Source of the DNA: Flavobacterium frigoris
GTDB taxonomy: Bacteria > Bacteroidota > Bacteroidia > Flavobacteriales > Flavobacteriaceae
Direction: 5' to 3'
NCBI RefSeq assembly: GCF_900111075.1
Contig: NZ_FOFZ01000003.1
Span: 1-64,000 of the forward strand
DNA: 64,000 nt
Positions 7,805 through 15,920 of this stretch are shown one piece after another; position 1 is the first letter of the stretch; each line of letters starts with the position of its first letter. The notes under the pieces were generated by a model. It was not told where the DNA came from. It made no database searches and worked only from the letters and a program-made list of their open reading frames with translations. Position numbers and translations under genes: made by a program.

Positions 7805-9877
7805 ATGACAAATAATATACTTATTGAAAATCAATATAAAAGAACCAGTATATTTGAAAAAGAAAATGTGAATTATCTGGTTCGTGTTTTAAAAAGATTT
7901 AATACAGTACCAAAGATAAACAACATAAATATTATCACCTCTACTACTGAGCCTAATGTATTTAAAATCGTACCAAACAAATCAATTATAATTGGTTCGT
8001 CATTATTGAGCAAACCCGTTTTAGCTTTAGTTTATTTAAGATATGGTATTGAATGGCAGCTTTGGTATAAAGCTTTGGATAACGAAAAACAGAATACTGT
8101 TTTATGCGATATAGCGGCGCTTGAAGTGACTCGAATATTTTATAAATTATTACCTAAAGACGATAAGGAAAAATTAGAAAATCTTGATTATTTTTTAATT
8201 GATTTGATTAAAAAAGATAAAGATTTAAATGTTGCCTCTGTATTGCAATATGAAGAACTACAAGCTTTTCATGGTATCAATACTGTCAACAAAACATTTA
8301 AGGAATCCTGGAAACCAATTATTGAAAACCTAGCAAAACCAACAGAATATTTATTAATGTCAGGTGGTGACCTTAGATTGAATATTGATGAAATTGATTT
8401 GTTAAATAAATATGGTTGCCGACCATTTCCAAGACCCGATGCATTTACTTTTGCCTCATCAACCGGAACAAGTGTTTCTAATTTTGCATTTGATAAAACA
8501 GATAAAGTTAGAAGTATTTTAATTCGAAACAGCTTGAAAAATGGTTTTAAAAACACGACCATCGAATTTTCTGAATTACTAAAAGACAACCTCAGAAAAA
8601 TATTTAAATTAAATGAGGAGTGTGAAATAATTTTTTCACCATCAGGAACCGATTCTTCACTTCAAATAGCAGCCATAACTCAAATTATGTCTGATAAAGA
8701 CATTACACATATTTTAGTAGCATCTGATGAAACTGGTAGTGGTATACCTGCGGCATTAAAAGGATGTCATTTTGAAAACACAACCGCCTTAAATTACCCC
8801 ATTAAAAAGGGCGATAAAATTGAAGGATTTAGAGATGTTGATTTGATTAAAATTACTTTCAGAGATGAAAATGGTGCGCTAAAATCATCCAGTCAATTAG
8901 ACGAGGAAGTCTATAATGCCATATCTAAAACCAATGAATCAGGCAGACACGTAGTACTGCATACTATGGATCAATCGAAATTAGGATATCAATCGCCTAG
9001 TGATGCATTAATTCAAAAACTGAATACAATCGATGCCTTATCTATGCAGATTATTGTGGACGGTTCGCAACTTAGATTAGATCCTAAAGACATACAAAAT
9101 TATTTAAATAAAGGATATATTGTTACCGTAACAGGAAGCAAATACTTTACTGGGCCTCCCTATTCAGGAGCCTTACTTCTACCCGATAGTGTTAGTAAAT
9201 CAATCCATTCTGCAAAAAATAAGTTGCCAGAAGGATTAACCCAATATTACAATCATTCGGATTGGCCTACTTCATGGTTCTGTTCAAATGATTTATCAGA
9301 TGGATATAATTATGGTTCCTACATGCGCTGGAACGCGGCCATAGTTGAAATGGATCGCTACTATAAAACACCTGTTTTATATAGAAACATGGGTATTGAG
9401 ATGTTCTGTAATTTTATTGACGATTCAATAAAAGAAGCTACTTTTTTAGAACCCATTTATGCTGATGATACAAAAGCGAATAGTTATAATAGTCAAGAAT
9501 TTGGAATAAGAAATATCCGTACCATTTTCCCTTTCTTCATCCTTAAAAACAATGAAGTACTATCAGTTGATAATGTGAAAAAACTATACACTTTACTAAA
9601 TTCGGATATATCTGATCAGTTTGAAGATTCTTCACTAGAAATTATAAGGCTTGCTGCCCAGAAATGCCATATAGGACAAGCCGTTAATGTAAAGTATGGC
9701 AACGATATTGAAAGTGCTGTTTTAAGAATTAGTTTGGGCGCAAGAGTTATTTCTGAAAGCTGGGTTAACAGAGATATTAGTCTCTTTTTTAGAAATATAG
9801 AAACACAAATGAATCAAATAACTGTAATCATAAAGAAAATAGAATTGATCCTCAGCAATCCTGATTTGTTGAAATAA
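7805..9877 (+). CDS. PLP-dependent enzyme-like protein (class V aminotransferase fold) with long N-terminal region
   Basis: The protein has 690 residues. From about residue 230 it follows the fold-type I PLP pattern: FSPSGTDSSLQIAA near 277 (phosphate-binding loop), IVDGSQLR with Asp419 (contacts the pyridine nitrogen), and TGSKYFTGPP with Lys446 (Schiff-base lysine). The 27-residue gap from Asp to Lys is usual for class V aminotransferases and desulfurases. Residues 1-230 match nothing I recognise. There is no signal peptide or membrane segment. The substrate is unknown. The gene stands alone between two direct copies of a structured repeat, right behind a trmO remnant, which suggests it came in as a unit. 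Confidence 0.7.
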   Translation: MTNNILIENQYKRTSIFEKENVNYLVRVLKRFNTVPKINNINIITSTTEPNVFKIVPNKSIIIGSSLLSKPVLALVYLRYGIEWQLWYKALDNEKQNTVLCDIAALEVTRIFYKLLPKDDKEKLENLDYFLIDLIKKDKDLNVASVLQYEELQAFHGINTVNKTFKESWKPIIENLAKPTEYLLMSGGDLRLNIDEIDLLNKYGCRPFPRPDAFTFASSTGTSVSNFAFDKTDKVRSILIRNSLKNGFKNTTIEFSELLKDNLRKIFKLNEECEIIFSPSGTDSSLQIAAITQIMSDKDITHILVASDETGSGIPAALKGCHFENTTALNYPIKKGDKIEGFRDVDLIKITFRDENGALKSSSQLDEEVYNAISKTNESGRHVVLHTMDQSKLGYQSPSDALIQKLNTIDALSMQIIVDGSQLRLDPKDIQNYLNKGYIVTVTGSKYFTGPPYSGALLLPDSVSKSIHSAKNKLPEGLTQYYNHSDWPTSWFCSNDLSDGYNYGSYMRWNAAIVEMDRYYKTPVLYRNMGIEMFCNFIDDSIKEATFLEPIYADDTKANSYNSQEFGIRNIRTIFPFFILKNNEVLSVDNVKKLYTLLNSDISDQFEDSSLEIIRLAAQKCHIGQAVNVKYGNDIESAVLRISLGARVISESWVNRDISLFFRNIETQMNQITVIIKKIELILSNPDLLK

Positions 9878-9900
9878 ATAAATTAGGATACCAAATTATC

Positions 9901-10018
9901 TGGGCGTGCCACCGTCCCAAAAAAAGGGCTAATTCACTTTGTCTAGATACGCCCTTTTTCGGGAAGCTGTCGGGTCATACGCGCTACTGCGGTAGCCAGC
10001 TTCTACCCCTCACGCAAA
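9901..10018 (+). repeat. Structured intergenic repeat, copy B
   Basis: This is the fuller copy of the repeat at 7363-7460. It contains nested inverted repeats: AGGGC/GCCCT, AAGCTG/CAGCTT and inside it GCTAC/GTAGC. The outer ends are GCGTG/CACGC. Similarity with copy A continues to about 10066. It starts 24 bases past the stop of the PLP-enzyme gene. Confidence 0.85.
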
Positions 10019-10352
10019 ACCCACTAAAAGTGACGTGTTGTTTTTATAATTAGAGTTATTTATAATAGAACTGAGCGAATTTAAAGAGAATATCCAAATA
10101 GTGACATAATTTAATTATTTCAAACATATCTGACTGCACAGCTTTAAAAAAAGTTAGTACAGTGTTCTTTTTTCTATCCCCACAACAACAAAGCACCGCT
10201 ATCGCGCGAAACCTTTAAGCTGATTAATTGCAATGATAATTACTAATCAAACTACAAACTTATTAAATCGCTGTTTTTAAAGGGTATCATCTACCCTTTT
10301 CTCAAAAAAGATACTAGCTATTATTTCGTACAATGGCTTCACTTTTTTTTGC
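10019..10352. other. Intergenic stretch upstream of the DUF2520 gene
   Basis: I see no gene here. It is AT-rich and contains the tail of the repeat-B similarity (to about 10066). The DUF2520 promoter lies at its right end. Confidence 0.5.
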
Positions 10353-10360
10353 TAATTTTG
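10353..10360 (+). promoter_or_regulatory. Candidate -7 element, possibly giving a leaderless mRNA
   Basis: TAATTTTG fits TAnnTTTG and ends only 4 bases before the ATG at 10365. If used, transcription would begin at or next to the start codon. Confidence 0.4.
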
Positions 10361-10364
10361 CCAA

Positions 10365-11138
10365 ATGGTTAAAGTTATTATTATAGGCTCCGGAAATGTA
10401 GCGCAACATCTAATTGCCGCTTTTCAAAACTCCACGAATACAGGAGATGAAATTGAATTGGTCCAAGTGTTTTCAAGAAATAGAAACACACTTGCACACG
10501 TGGTCAACGCTGATCTCATCGCTACAGATTTAGCTGATTTATTAGAAGCCGATTTATACATCATCGCGGTCTCAGATGACGCCATTGGTGCTGTTGCTGC
10601 ACAACTAGCTTTTAAAAACCGATTGGTGGTACATACTTCTGGTAGTGTGGGCTTAGACGTTTTAGATGACAACAACAGAAGAGGGGTTTTCTACCCGCTG
10701 CAAACTTTTACTAAAAACAAAGCAGTGGATTTTAAGATAATTCCCATTTGCTTAGAAAGCGAAAACTCGACTGATTTCCGATTGTTGGAGAAAGTGGCTA
10801 AAATGATTTCTGATAAAGTATTTGCTATCAACTCTGAACAACGCAAGGCATTGCACGTGGCTGCAGTTTTCGTAAATAACTTTACCAATCATTTATACAC
10901 CATTGGAAATGAAATTTGTCAGGAGAATCAAGTTCCTTTCGATATTTTAAAACCTTTGATTCTGGAAACAGCCCAAAAGATAATGACCATTTCGCCCAAA
11001 GACGCTCAGACAGGGCCAGCAAAACGAAATGATTTAAAGACAATTGAAGCACATCAATTATTTTTATCCGACGAAAATCAATCCACTATTTATAAAATCA
11101 TAACACAATCTATACAAGATCATGGCAAAAAGTTATAA
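10365..11138 (+). CDS. Rossmann-like and DUF2520 domain protein
   Basis: The 257-residue protein has an N-terminal nucleotide-binding Rossmann motif (IIGSGNVAQHL, residues 5-15) and a C-terminal helical DUF2520 domain with HVAAVFVNNFTNHLY and GPAKRND. The family resembles F420/NADP reductases and ketopantoate reductase-type dehydrogenases, but its substrate is not established. It overlaps the kdsC start by 17 bases and is probably co-transcribed with it, an arrangement I know from other flavobacteria. Confidence 0.88.
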   Translation: MVKVIIIGSGNVAQHLIAAFQNSTNTGDEIELVQVFSRNRNTLAHVVNADLIATDLADLLEADLYIIAVSDDAIGAVAAQLAFKNRLVVHTSGSVGLDVLDDNNRRGVFYPLQTFTKNKAVDFKIIPICLESENSTDFRLLEKVAKMISDKVFAINSEQRKALHVAAVFVNNFTNHLYTIGNEICQENQVPFDILKPLILETAQKIMTISPKDAQTGPAKRNDLKTIEAHQLFLSDENQSTIYKIITQSIQDHGKKL

Positions 11139-11649
11139 AACAATAATGAACGACATCACCACTTTTATTTTCGACGTTGATGGTGTTCTTACAGACAGCG
11201 CGGTATTTGTAACCACTGAGGGAGAAATTCTTAGAACAATGAATATCCGTGACGGTTATGCTATGAAAGCGGCTGTAGAAAGCGGCTATAATGTTTGTGT
11301 TATTTCGGGAGGAAGTAATGAAGGCGTACGCGTACGATTGCGTAATCTGGGAATCACAGATATCCATTTGGGCACCCCTGACAAAGTAGAAACGTTTAAA
11401 GAATATGTTGAATTGTATAATATCAATCCAGAGCAGGTTCTGTACATGGGAGATGACATCCCTGATTATCATGTGATGAAATTAGTAGGTTTACCCACGT
11501 GTCCACAGGACGCTAGTCCTGAAATTAAAGGGATTTCGAGATACATTTCACACGTAAATGGTGGAAAGGGAGCCGCTCGCGACGTAATCGAGCAAGTAAT
11601 GAAAGTGCAAGGAAAATGGATGACTCATTTTGACGGAAAGCTTGATTAA
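11122..11649 (+). CDS. kdsC: 3-deoxy-D-manno-octulosonate 8-phosphate phosphatase, KdsC-type HAD hydrolase
   Basis: The 175-residue protein shows the HAD nucleophile motif FDVDGVLTD, the second motif ISGG, a conserved lysine in GTPDKVE and the acidic motif MGDDIPD. These and the length fit KdsC, which removes the 8-phosphate of KDO-8-P during synthesis of the lipopolysaccharide sugar KDO in the cytoplasm. The end (GGKGAARDVIEQVM) is also typical of the family. It overlaps the preceding gene. Small KdsC-like phosphatases of other sugar acids cannot be fully excluded. Confidence 0.88.
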   Translation: MAKSYKTIMNDITTFIFDVDGVLTDSAVFVTTEGEILRTMNIRDGYAMKAAVESGYNVCVISGGSNEGVRVRLRNLGITDIHLGTPDKVETFKEYVELYNINPEQVLYMGDDIPDYHVMKLVGLPTCPQDASPEIKGISRYISHVNGGKGAARDVIEQVMKVQGKWMTHFDGKLD

Positions 11650-11768
11650 TAATTAGCGTTACTCCGTTTTCAGTTTCTGGAAATTAGTATTGATTTTCAG
11701 TAAGTTATCCGTAATTTTAACGCAACGCTGAAAACCAAGACAAGTTAAATTTTTAAAACATTATTCAT

Positions 11769-12368
11769 ATGAAACTTGAAAAAATGAAACCAATTAGGCT
11801 TTATCCAAATGAAGAATTTAAAGAAATAATAATTGAGGATAAACTAAAATTACGTTACGCCATTTCAAACAAAGGAAGGCTTATTAGCTTTGTTGACAAT
11901 ATAAAATTTGGAAGAGAATTAAAAGGCGGAATGACTGATGGTTACAAAATGTTCAGATACAAGCTTTATAAAGATGGAAAAATTAAAAATAAACATATTT
12001 TTGTTTACAAGCTAGTAGCAAAATATTTCATCCCTAAACCTTCCGATGAACAAACTTCCATTTTACATTTAGACAGAAAACGTGATAATGACGATCACAG
12101 AAATTTGAAATGGGCAACTAAAGACGAATTGGCTGAGCATACAAGAAAAAGTCCCTTTGTAATTCAAGCGAAACTAAATTTAATTGAGCATAACTTAAAC
12201 TCAAACGGCAAAAAACTTACGGTCACAAAAGTGATACTGATAAAAAAAATATTAGCAAAACCCGAACAAACAACAAGATTAAAAATGATCGCAAAACAAT
12301 TTGGCGTAAGCGAAATGCAAATTAGAAGAATAAAATCAGGCGAAAATTGGAGCCAAGTCAAGATCTAA
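11769..12368 (+). CDS. HNH endonuclease-like protein (NUMOD4/HNH type)
   Basis: The 199-residue protein has an N-terminal NUMOD4-like segment (residues 10-60, with YAISNKGRLIS), a central HNH-type core around ILHLDRKRDNDDHRNLKWAT (His then Asn/Asn then NLxW) and a C-terminal helix-turn-helix-like part (IAKQFGVSEMQIRRIKSG). This layout is that of free-standing homing endonucleases and phage HNH proteins, which cut DNA and can promote their own spread. It lies between kdsC and the UbiA gene, 34 bases before the latter. Whether it is an active selfish gene or a domesticated one cannot be told from sequence. Confidence 0.78.
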   Translation: MKLEKMKPIRLYPNEEFKEIIIEDKLKLRYAISNKGRLISFVDNIKFGRELKGGMTDGYKMFRYKLYKDGKIKNKHIFVYKLVAKYFIPKPSDEQTSILHLDRKRDNDDHRNLKWATKDELAEHTRKSPFVIQAKLNLIEHNLNSNGKKLTVTKVILIKKILAKPEQTTRLKMIAKQFGVSEMQIRRIKSGENWSQVKI

Positions 12369-12402
12369 AAAAACCAAACACTGATTACTGATCACTGAAT
12401 AA

Positions 12403-13329
12403 ATGAAATACCTAAAACTTATTCGATACCAAAACCTTTTGATGCTTGCCTTTATGCAATTGATCTTTAGATACGGTTTTTTGAAATTACAAAATATTCC
12501 TTTAGCGTTAAGCGATTGGCAATACGGATTATTAATTCTAAGTACCGTTTTAATTGCGGCGGCTGGTTACGTCATCAATAACATTTTTGATCAAGATACG
12601 GATTTAGAGAATAAGCCGGATCGGGTTATCATTGGTAAAACCATCAGTGAATCCAGTGCCTATAACATTTATGCAGTTCTAAATATAAGTGGAGTTGCAA
12701 TTGGTTTTTATCTGTCTAACGTAATTGTAAAGCCTTCTTTTGCCGCTATTTTTATTCTGATCGCCGCAACTCTTTACATCTACGCGACTAGTTTAAAGCA
12801 AATGATGGTATTAGGCAATATTGTTGTCGCACTGTTATTGGCCTTTAGTGTTGTAATCATTGGTATTTTCGATTTGTATCCTGCTATTGATGCTGAAAAT
12901 CAGCTTTTAATGGCTAATTTGTTTTCTGTACTTTTAGATTATGCACTTTTTGCTTTTTTAATTAATTTTATTCGGGAAATCGTTAAGGATTTAGAGGATA
13001 TAGAAGGCGATACTAACCAAGGTATGAATACTCTGGCTATCGCTCTAGGCATTGCGAAAACAACAAAATTAATTTTTGCATTGGGGCTTGTATCGATAGT
13101 CGCACTCTTCGTTTATACTAAAACCTATTTTGTGAACAATAATCTATTTATTGCTACGCTTTATAGCTTTATGTTCGTTTTGGCTCCACTCATTTTTTTT
13201 ACGATTAAAATTTGGACAGCTAAGTCTAAAGAGGAATTTTGCACCTTGAGTATACTACTAAAATGGATCTTGTTTTTCGGAATTCTATCCATAGTAATCA
13301 TTACCTTAAATATAAAACACAATGCTTAA
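12403..13329 (+). CDS. UbiA-family prenyltransferase (geranylgeranylglycerol-phosphate synthase-like)
   Basis: The 308-residue integral membrane protein has about eight to nine hydrophobic segments. It has the two Asp-rich motifs of the family: NNIFDQDTDLENKPDR (about residues 58-73), which binds the prenyl diphosphate through magnesium, and REIVKDLEDIEGD (about 188-200). The family transfers polyprenyl chains to aromatic or glycerol-phosphate acceptors. The Bacteroidota group next to maf is usually annotated as geranylgeranylglycerol-phosphate geranylgeranyltransferase, but the acceptor here is inference. It overlaps maf by 8 bases, so the two are translationally coupled. Confidence 0.88.
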   Translation: MKYLKLIRYQNLLMLAFMQLIFRYGFLKLQNIPLALSDWQYGLLILSTVLIAAAGYVINNIFDQDTDLENKPDRVIIGKTISESSAYNIYAVLNISGVAIGFYLSNVIVKPSFAAIFILIAATLYIYATSLKQMMVLGNIVVALLLAFSVVIIGIFDLYPAIDAENQLLMANLFSVLLDYALFAFLINFIREIVKDLEDIEGDTNQGMNTLAIALGIAKTTKLIFALGLVSIVALFVYTKTYFVNNNLFIATLYSFMFVLAPLIFFTIKIWTAKSKEEFCTLSILLKWILFFGILSIVIITLNIKHNA

Positions 13330-13906
13330 AGATAAATTAAAACAATACAAGTTAATACTAGCATCCGGTTCTCCCAGGAGACAACAATTCTTTAAAGATC
13401 TGGAATTGGATTTTGAAATTCGATTAAAAGAAATCGAAGAAATATATCCGCCTGAGCTAAAAAGAGAAGAAATAACGAATTATTTAGCCAAATTAAAAGC
13501 CAGCCCGTTTGAAGGTGGATTGCAGGAAAATGAAATTCTAGTAACGAGTGATACCATTGTTTGGCATAATAATAAAGCTTTAGGAAAACCAACCGACGAG
13601 CAGGACGCCTTTGAAATTTTAAAGTCCCTGTCCAATACTACTCATGAAGTAATTACATCTGTTTGTTTTAAAACCAATTCAAAAACAGATTTGTTGCACG
13701 AAATAACAAAAGTTACTTTCAACGCACTCAGTGATGAGGCAATTTACTATTATATTGACAATTACAAACCATTCGATAAAGCGGGAGCTTACGGAATTCA
13801 GGAATGGATTGGTTTTATAGCTGTTTCGAAAATTGAAGGTTCCTATGCTAATGTTATGGGTATGCCTGTGGACAAGGTATACGAATATTTAAGTAACTTA
13901 GTGTAA
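13322..13906 (+). CDS. maf: Maf-like nucleoside triphosphate pyrophosphatase
   Basis: The 194-residue protein carries the Maf signature ASGSPRRQQFFKDL near the N-terminus and the downstream motifs EILVTSDTIVW and DKAGAYGIQEW. The family hydrolyses non-canonical or canonical nucleoside triphosphates to monophosphates and is linked to nucleotide-pool cleaning and septum inhibition. Length and motifs are normal. It overlaps the UbiA-family gene and is followed after 11 bases by the MscS-like gene. Confidence 0.92.
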   Translation: MLKDKLKQYKLILASGSPRRQQFFKDLELDFEIRLKEIEEIYPPELKREEITNYLAKLKASPFEGGLQENEILVTSDTIVWHNNKALGKPTDEQDAFEILKSLSNTTHEVITSVCFKTNSKTDLLHEITKVTFNALSDEAIYYYIDNYKPFDKAGAYGIQEWIGFIAVSKIEGSYANVMGMPVDKVYEYLSNLV

Positions 13907-13917
13907 AACAGAAAAAT

Positions 13918-14448
13918 ATGTCTTTTTTTAATGATTTTACCAAAGAAATAATTGGAACTGGGGTTCTATCACTACTTGTTTTTGCATTACGAATAATCAC
14001 TTCAAGACTAGTTAGACGCTTTGCACGGGTAACTCATAAAATAGAGCATCGAACTAATTTAGTTGTAAAATACTTGCATCTATTGACCACTATTCTGGCA
14101 ATAATTGCTTTAATACTAATCTGGGGTGTTCAACCTAAGGATATTATCATCGCTATTTCTTCTGTAGCAACCGTTATAGGTGTGGCCATGTTCGCCCAAT
14201 GGTCGATTTTAAGTAATATTACGTCAGGTATTATTCTGTTTTTTTCCTTTCCTTTTAAAATTGGAGATATAATCAGAATTCATGATAAAGATTTTCCTAT
14301 CGTAGCACAAATTGAAGATATTCGCGCCTTCCATGTCTCGTTAAAGACTAAAGAAGGAGAAATGATTATCTACCCGAATAACTTACTTTTCCAAAAAGGT
14401 ATTTCAATAATGAAGCACCATTTTGATGATAATGAGTTTATTGACTAG
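13918..14448 (+). CDS. Small mechanosensitive ion channel (MscS-like)
   Basis: The 176-residue protein has an N-terminal membrane segment, a second at about residues 50-75 and a third helix followed by the MscS beta domain. The pore-lining pattern FAQWSILSNITSGIILFFSFPFKIGD matches the family. It lacks the large C-terminal cytoplasmic vestibule of full MscS and so is a minimal form, common in flavobacteria. The channel would release solutes on membrane tension. It follows maf by 11 bases on the same strand. Confidence 0.88.
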   Translation: MSFFNDFTKEIIGTGVLSLLVFALRIITSRLVRRFARVTHKIEHRTNLVVKYLHLLTTILAIIALILIWGVQPKDIIIAISSVATVIGVAMFAQWSILSNITSGIILFFSFPFKIGDIIRIHDKDFPIVAQIEDIRAFHVSLKTKEGEMIIYPNNLLFQKGISIMKHHFDDNEFID

Positions 14449-14628
14449 TTTTATTTTATGAAAAATGAAATAGTGCTATTTATTTGTTTTAAATTTATGT
14501 TATAAAAGTAGTAATTATGTAACAAATAATAAAAAACATATAACGTACTAAAAGCAATATAATATCAAATTTGCAGGTCAAACAGTAAACAACACTATAG
14601 CATTTAGTTTCTATAAATATAAATTTGT

Positions 14629-15810
14629 ATGAATACCTTAATAAAAATTCCTTTTTATGTTAGACTTACTTTTTCACTAGTAAGTTTGATTGCTATCACC
14701 TATATTTTTTATATGGGGAAAAGTGTGTTGATACCAATATTACTTGCCTTTCTATTTGCGGTATTATTGCTACCTATGGTGCATTTTTTAAATTCTAAAT
14801 TCCGTTTTCCACATGTACTGGCTGTTTCAATAACCGTAATACTATTTGTTTCCTTAATCATCGCAATACTTGCGTTTATATCTTATCAAATTAGTGATAT
14901 TGCAAGTGACTTTGAAGATATTAGAAAAAATATTAATCTTTTTATAGCTGATATTCAAAGATACATACGAACCAATTTTCAAGTAAGCATTTGGGAACAA
15001 AGAAAATACCTTGAAGATGTCACCCAAGATTCTGTCAAAAAGGGAAAAGAAACCATCGGTACTACATTAATGTCTGTTACGGATACACTTTTGGATATTA
15101 CACTAATTCCTATTTATACTTTCTTGATTCTTTTATATAGAACGCATTTTATCTTATTTTTAACCAAGCTTTTCAGAAAAGAACACCATCCAAAATTACA
15201 GGAAATTTTGACTCAGATTAAAGGTTCTGTTCAGAGTTATATTTCAGGTTTAATTATCGAGATGATATTCGTTTCTATTTTAACAAGCCTTGGGCTTTAT
15301 ATTATTGACGTTCCCTACTTCATCTTATTAGGTATTATTACCGGTATTCTAAATTTGATTCCGTACATTGGAATTCTAGTTGCAGGAATTTTGACAATTT
15401 TATCTTCATTAACAGGCACGCCAGAGTTATCAATAATTCTGGGAGTAATAGGAGTAAATGTAGTGGTGCAAATAATAGATAATAATATCCTTGTGCCACT
15501 TATCATAAATACAAAAGTTCAAATAAATGCTTTCGTCTCCATTGTAGGGATTATATTAGGAGGAGGAATTGCGGGGATTGCAGGGATGTTTTTAGCCATT
15601 CCGATATTAGCCATTCTTAAAATCATCTTTGACCGAATCGAATCCTTAGAAGCATGGGGCTATTTGATGGGAGATAACTTGCCTAAAAATTTTATTTGGA
15701 AAAATAAAAACCAGTTAGTGCCTGAAAATCAATCGAATACCAATCAAGTAGAAATTGAAATTTCTGATGACGACTTTACAGCACCTATAACTGAATCGAA
15801 TACAAACTGA
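14629..15810 (+). CDS. AI-2E family transporter (PerM/YdiK-like)
   Basis: The 393-residue membrane protein has paired N-terminal hydrophobic segments, a loop of about 100 residues with amphipathic helices, then a C-terminal cluster of segments containing the family-typical NLIPYIGILVAGILTILSSL and GGGIAGIAGMFLAIPILAI. Family members include the proposed AI-2 exporter TqsA and sodium/proton antiporters, so the substrate is open. It ends in an acidic, Asn-rich cytoplasmic tail (residues 365-393). It is separated from the MscS gene by 180 bases. Confidence 0.88.
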   Translation: MNTLIKIPFYVRLTFSLVSLIAITYIFYMGKSVLIPILLAFLFAVLLLPMVHFLNSKFRFPHVLAVSITVILFVSLIIAILAFISYQISDIASDFEDIRKNINLFIADIQRYIRTNFQVSIWEQRKYLEDVTQDSVKKGKETIGTTLMSVTDTLLDITLIPIYTFLILLYRTHFILFLTKLFRKEHHPKLQEILTQIKGSVQSYISGLIIEMIFVSILTSLGLYIIDVPYFILLGIITGILNLIPYIGILVAGILTILSSLTGTPELSIILGVIGVNVVVQIIDNNILVPLIINTKVQINAFVSIVGIILGGGIAGIAGMFLAIPILAILKIIFDRIESLEAWGYLMGDNLPKNFIWKNKNQLVPENQSNTNQVEIEISDDDFTAPITESNTN

Positions 15811-15920
15811 TAATTCAAACAGCAGTATTTTGCTCCCATTTTGACCACACAACTCCTGCGAGGTGTTGCAGTAACCTAAAAAAATGTTGTGCTTTAATTC
15901 TTATTTTAAAATATTTTTAA

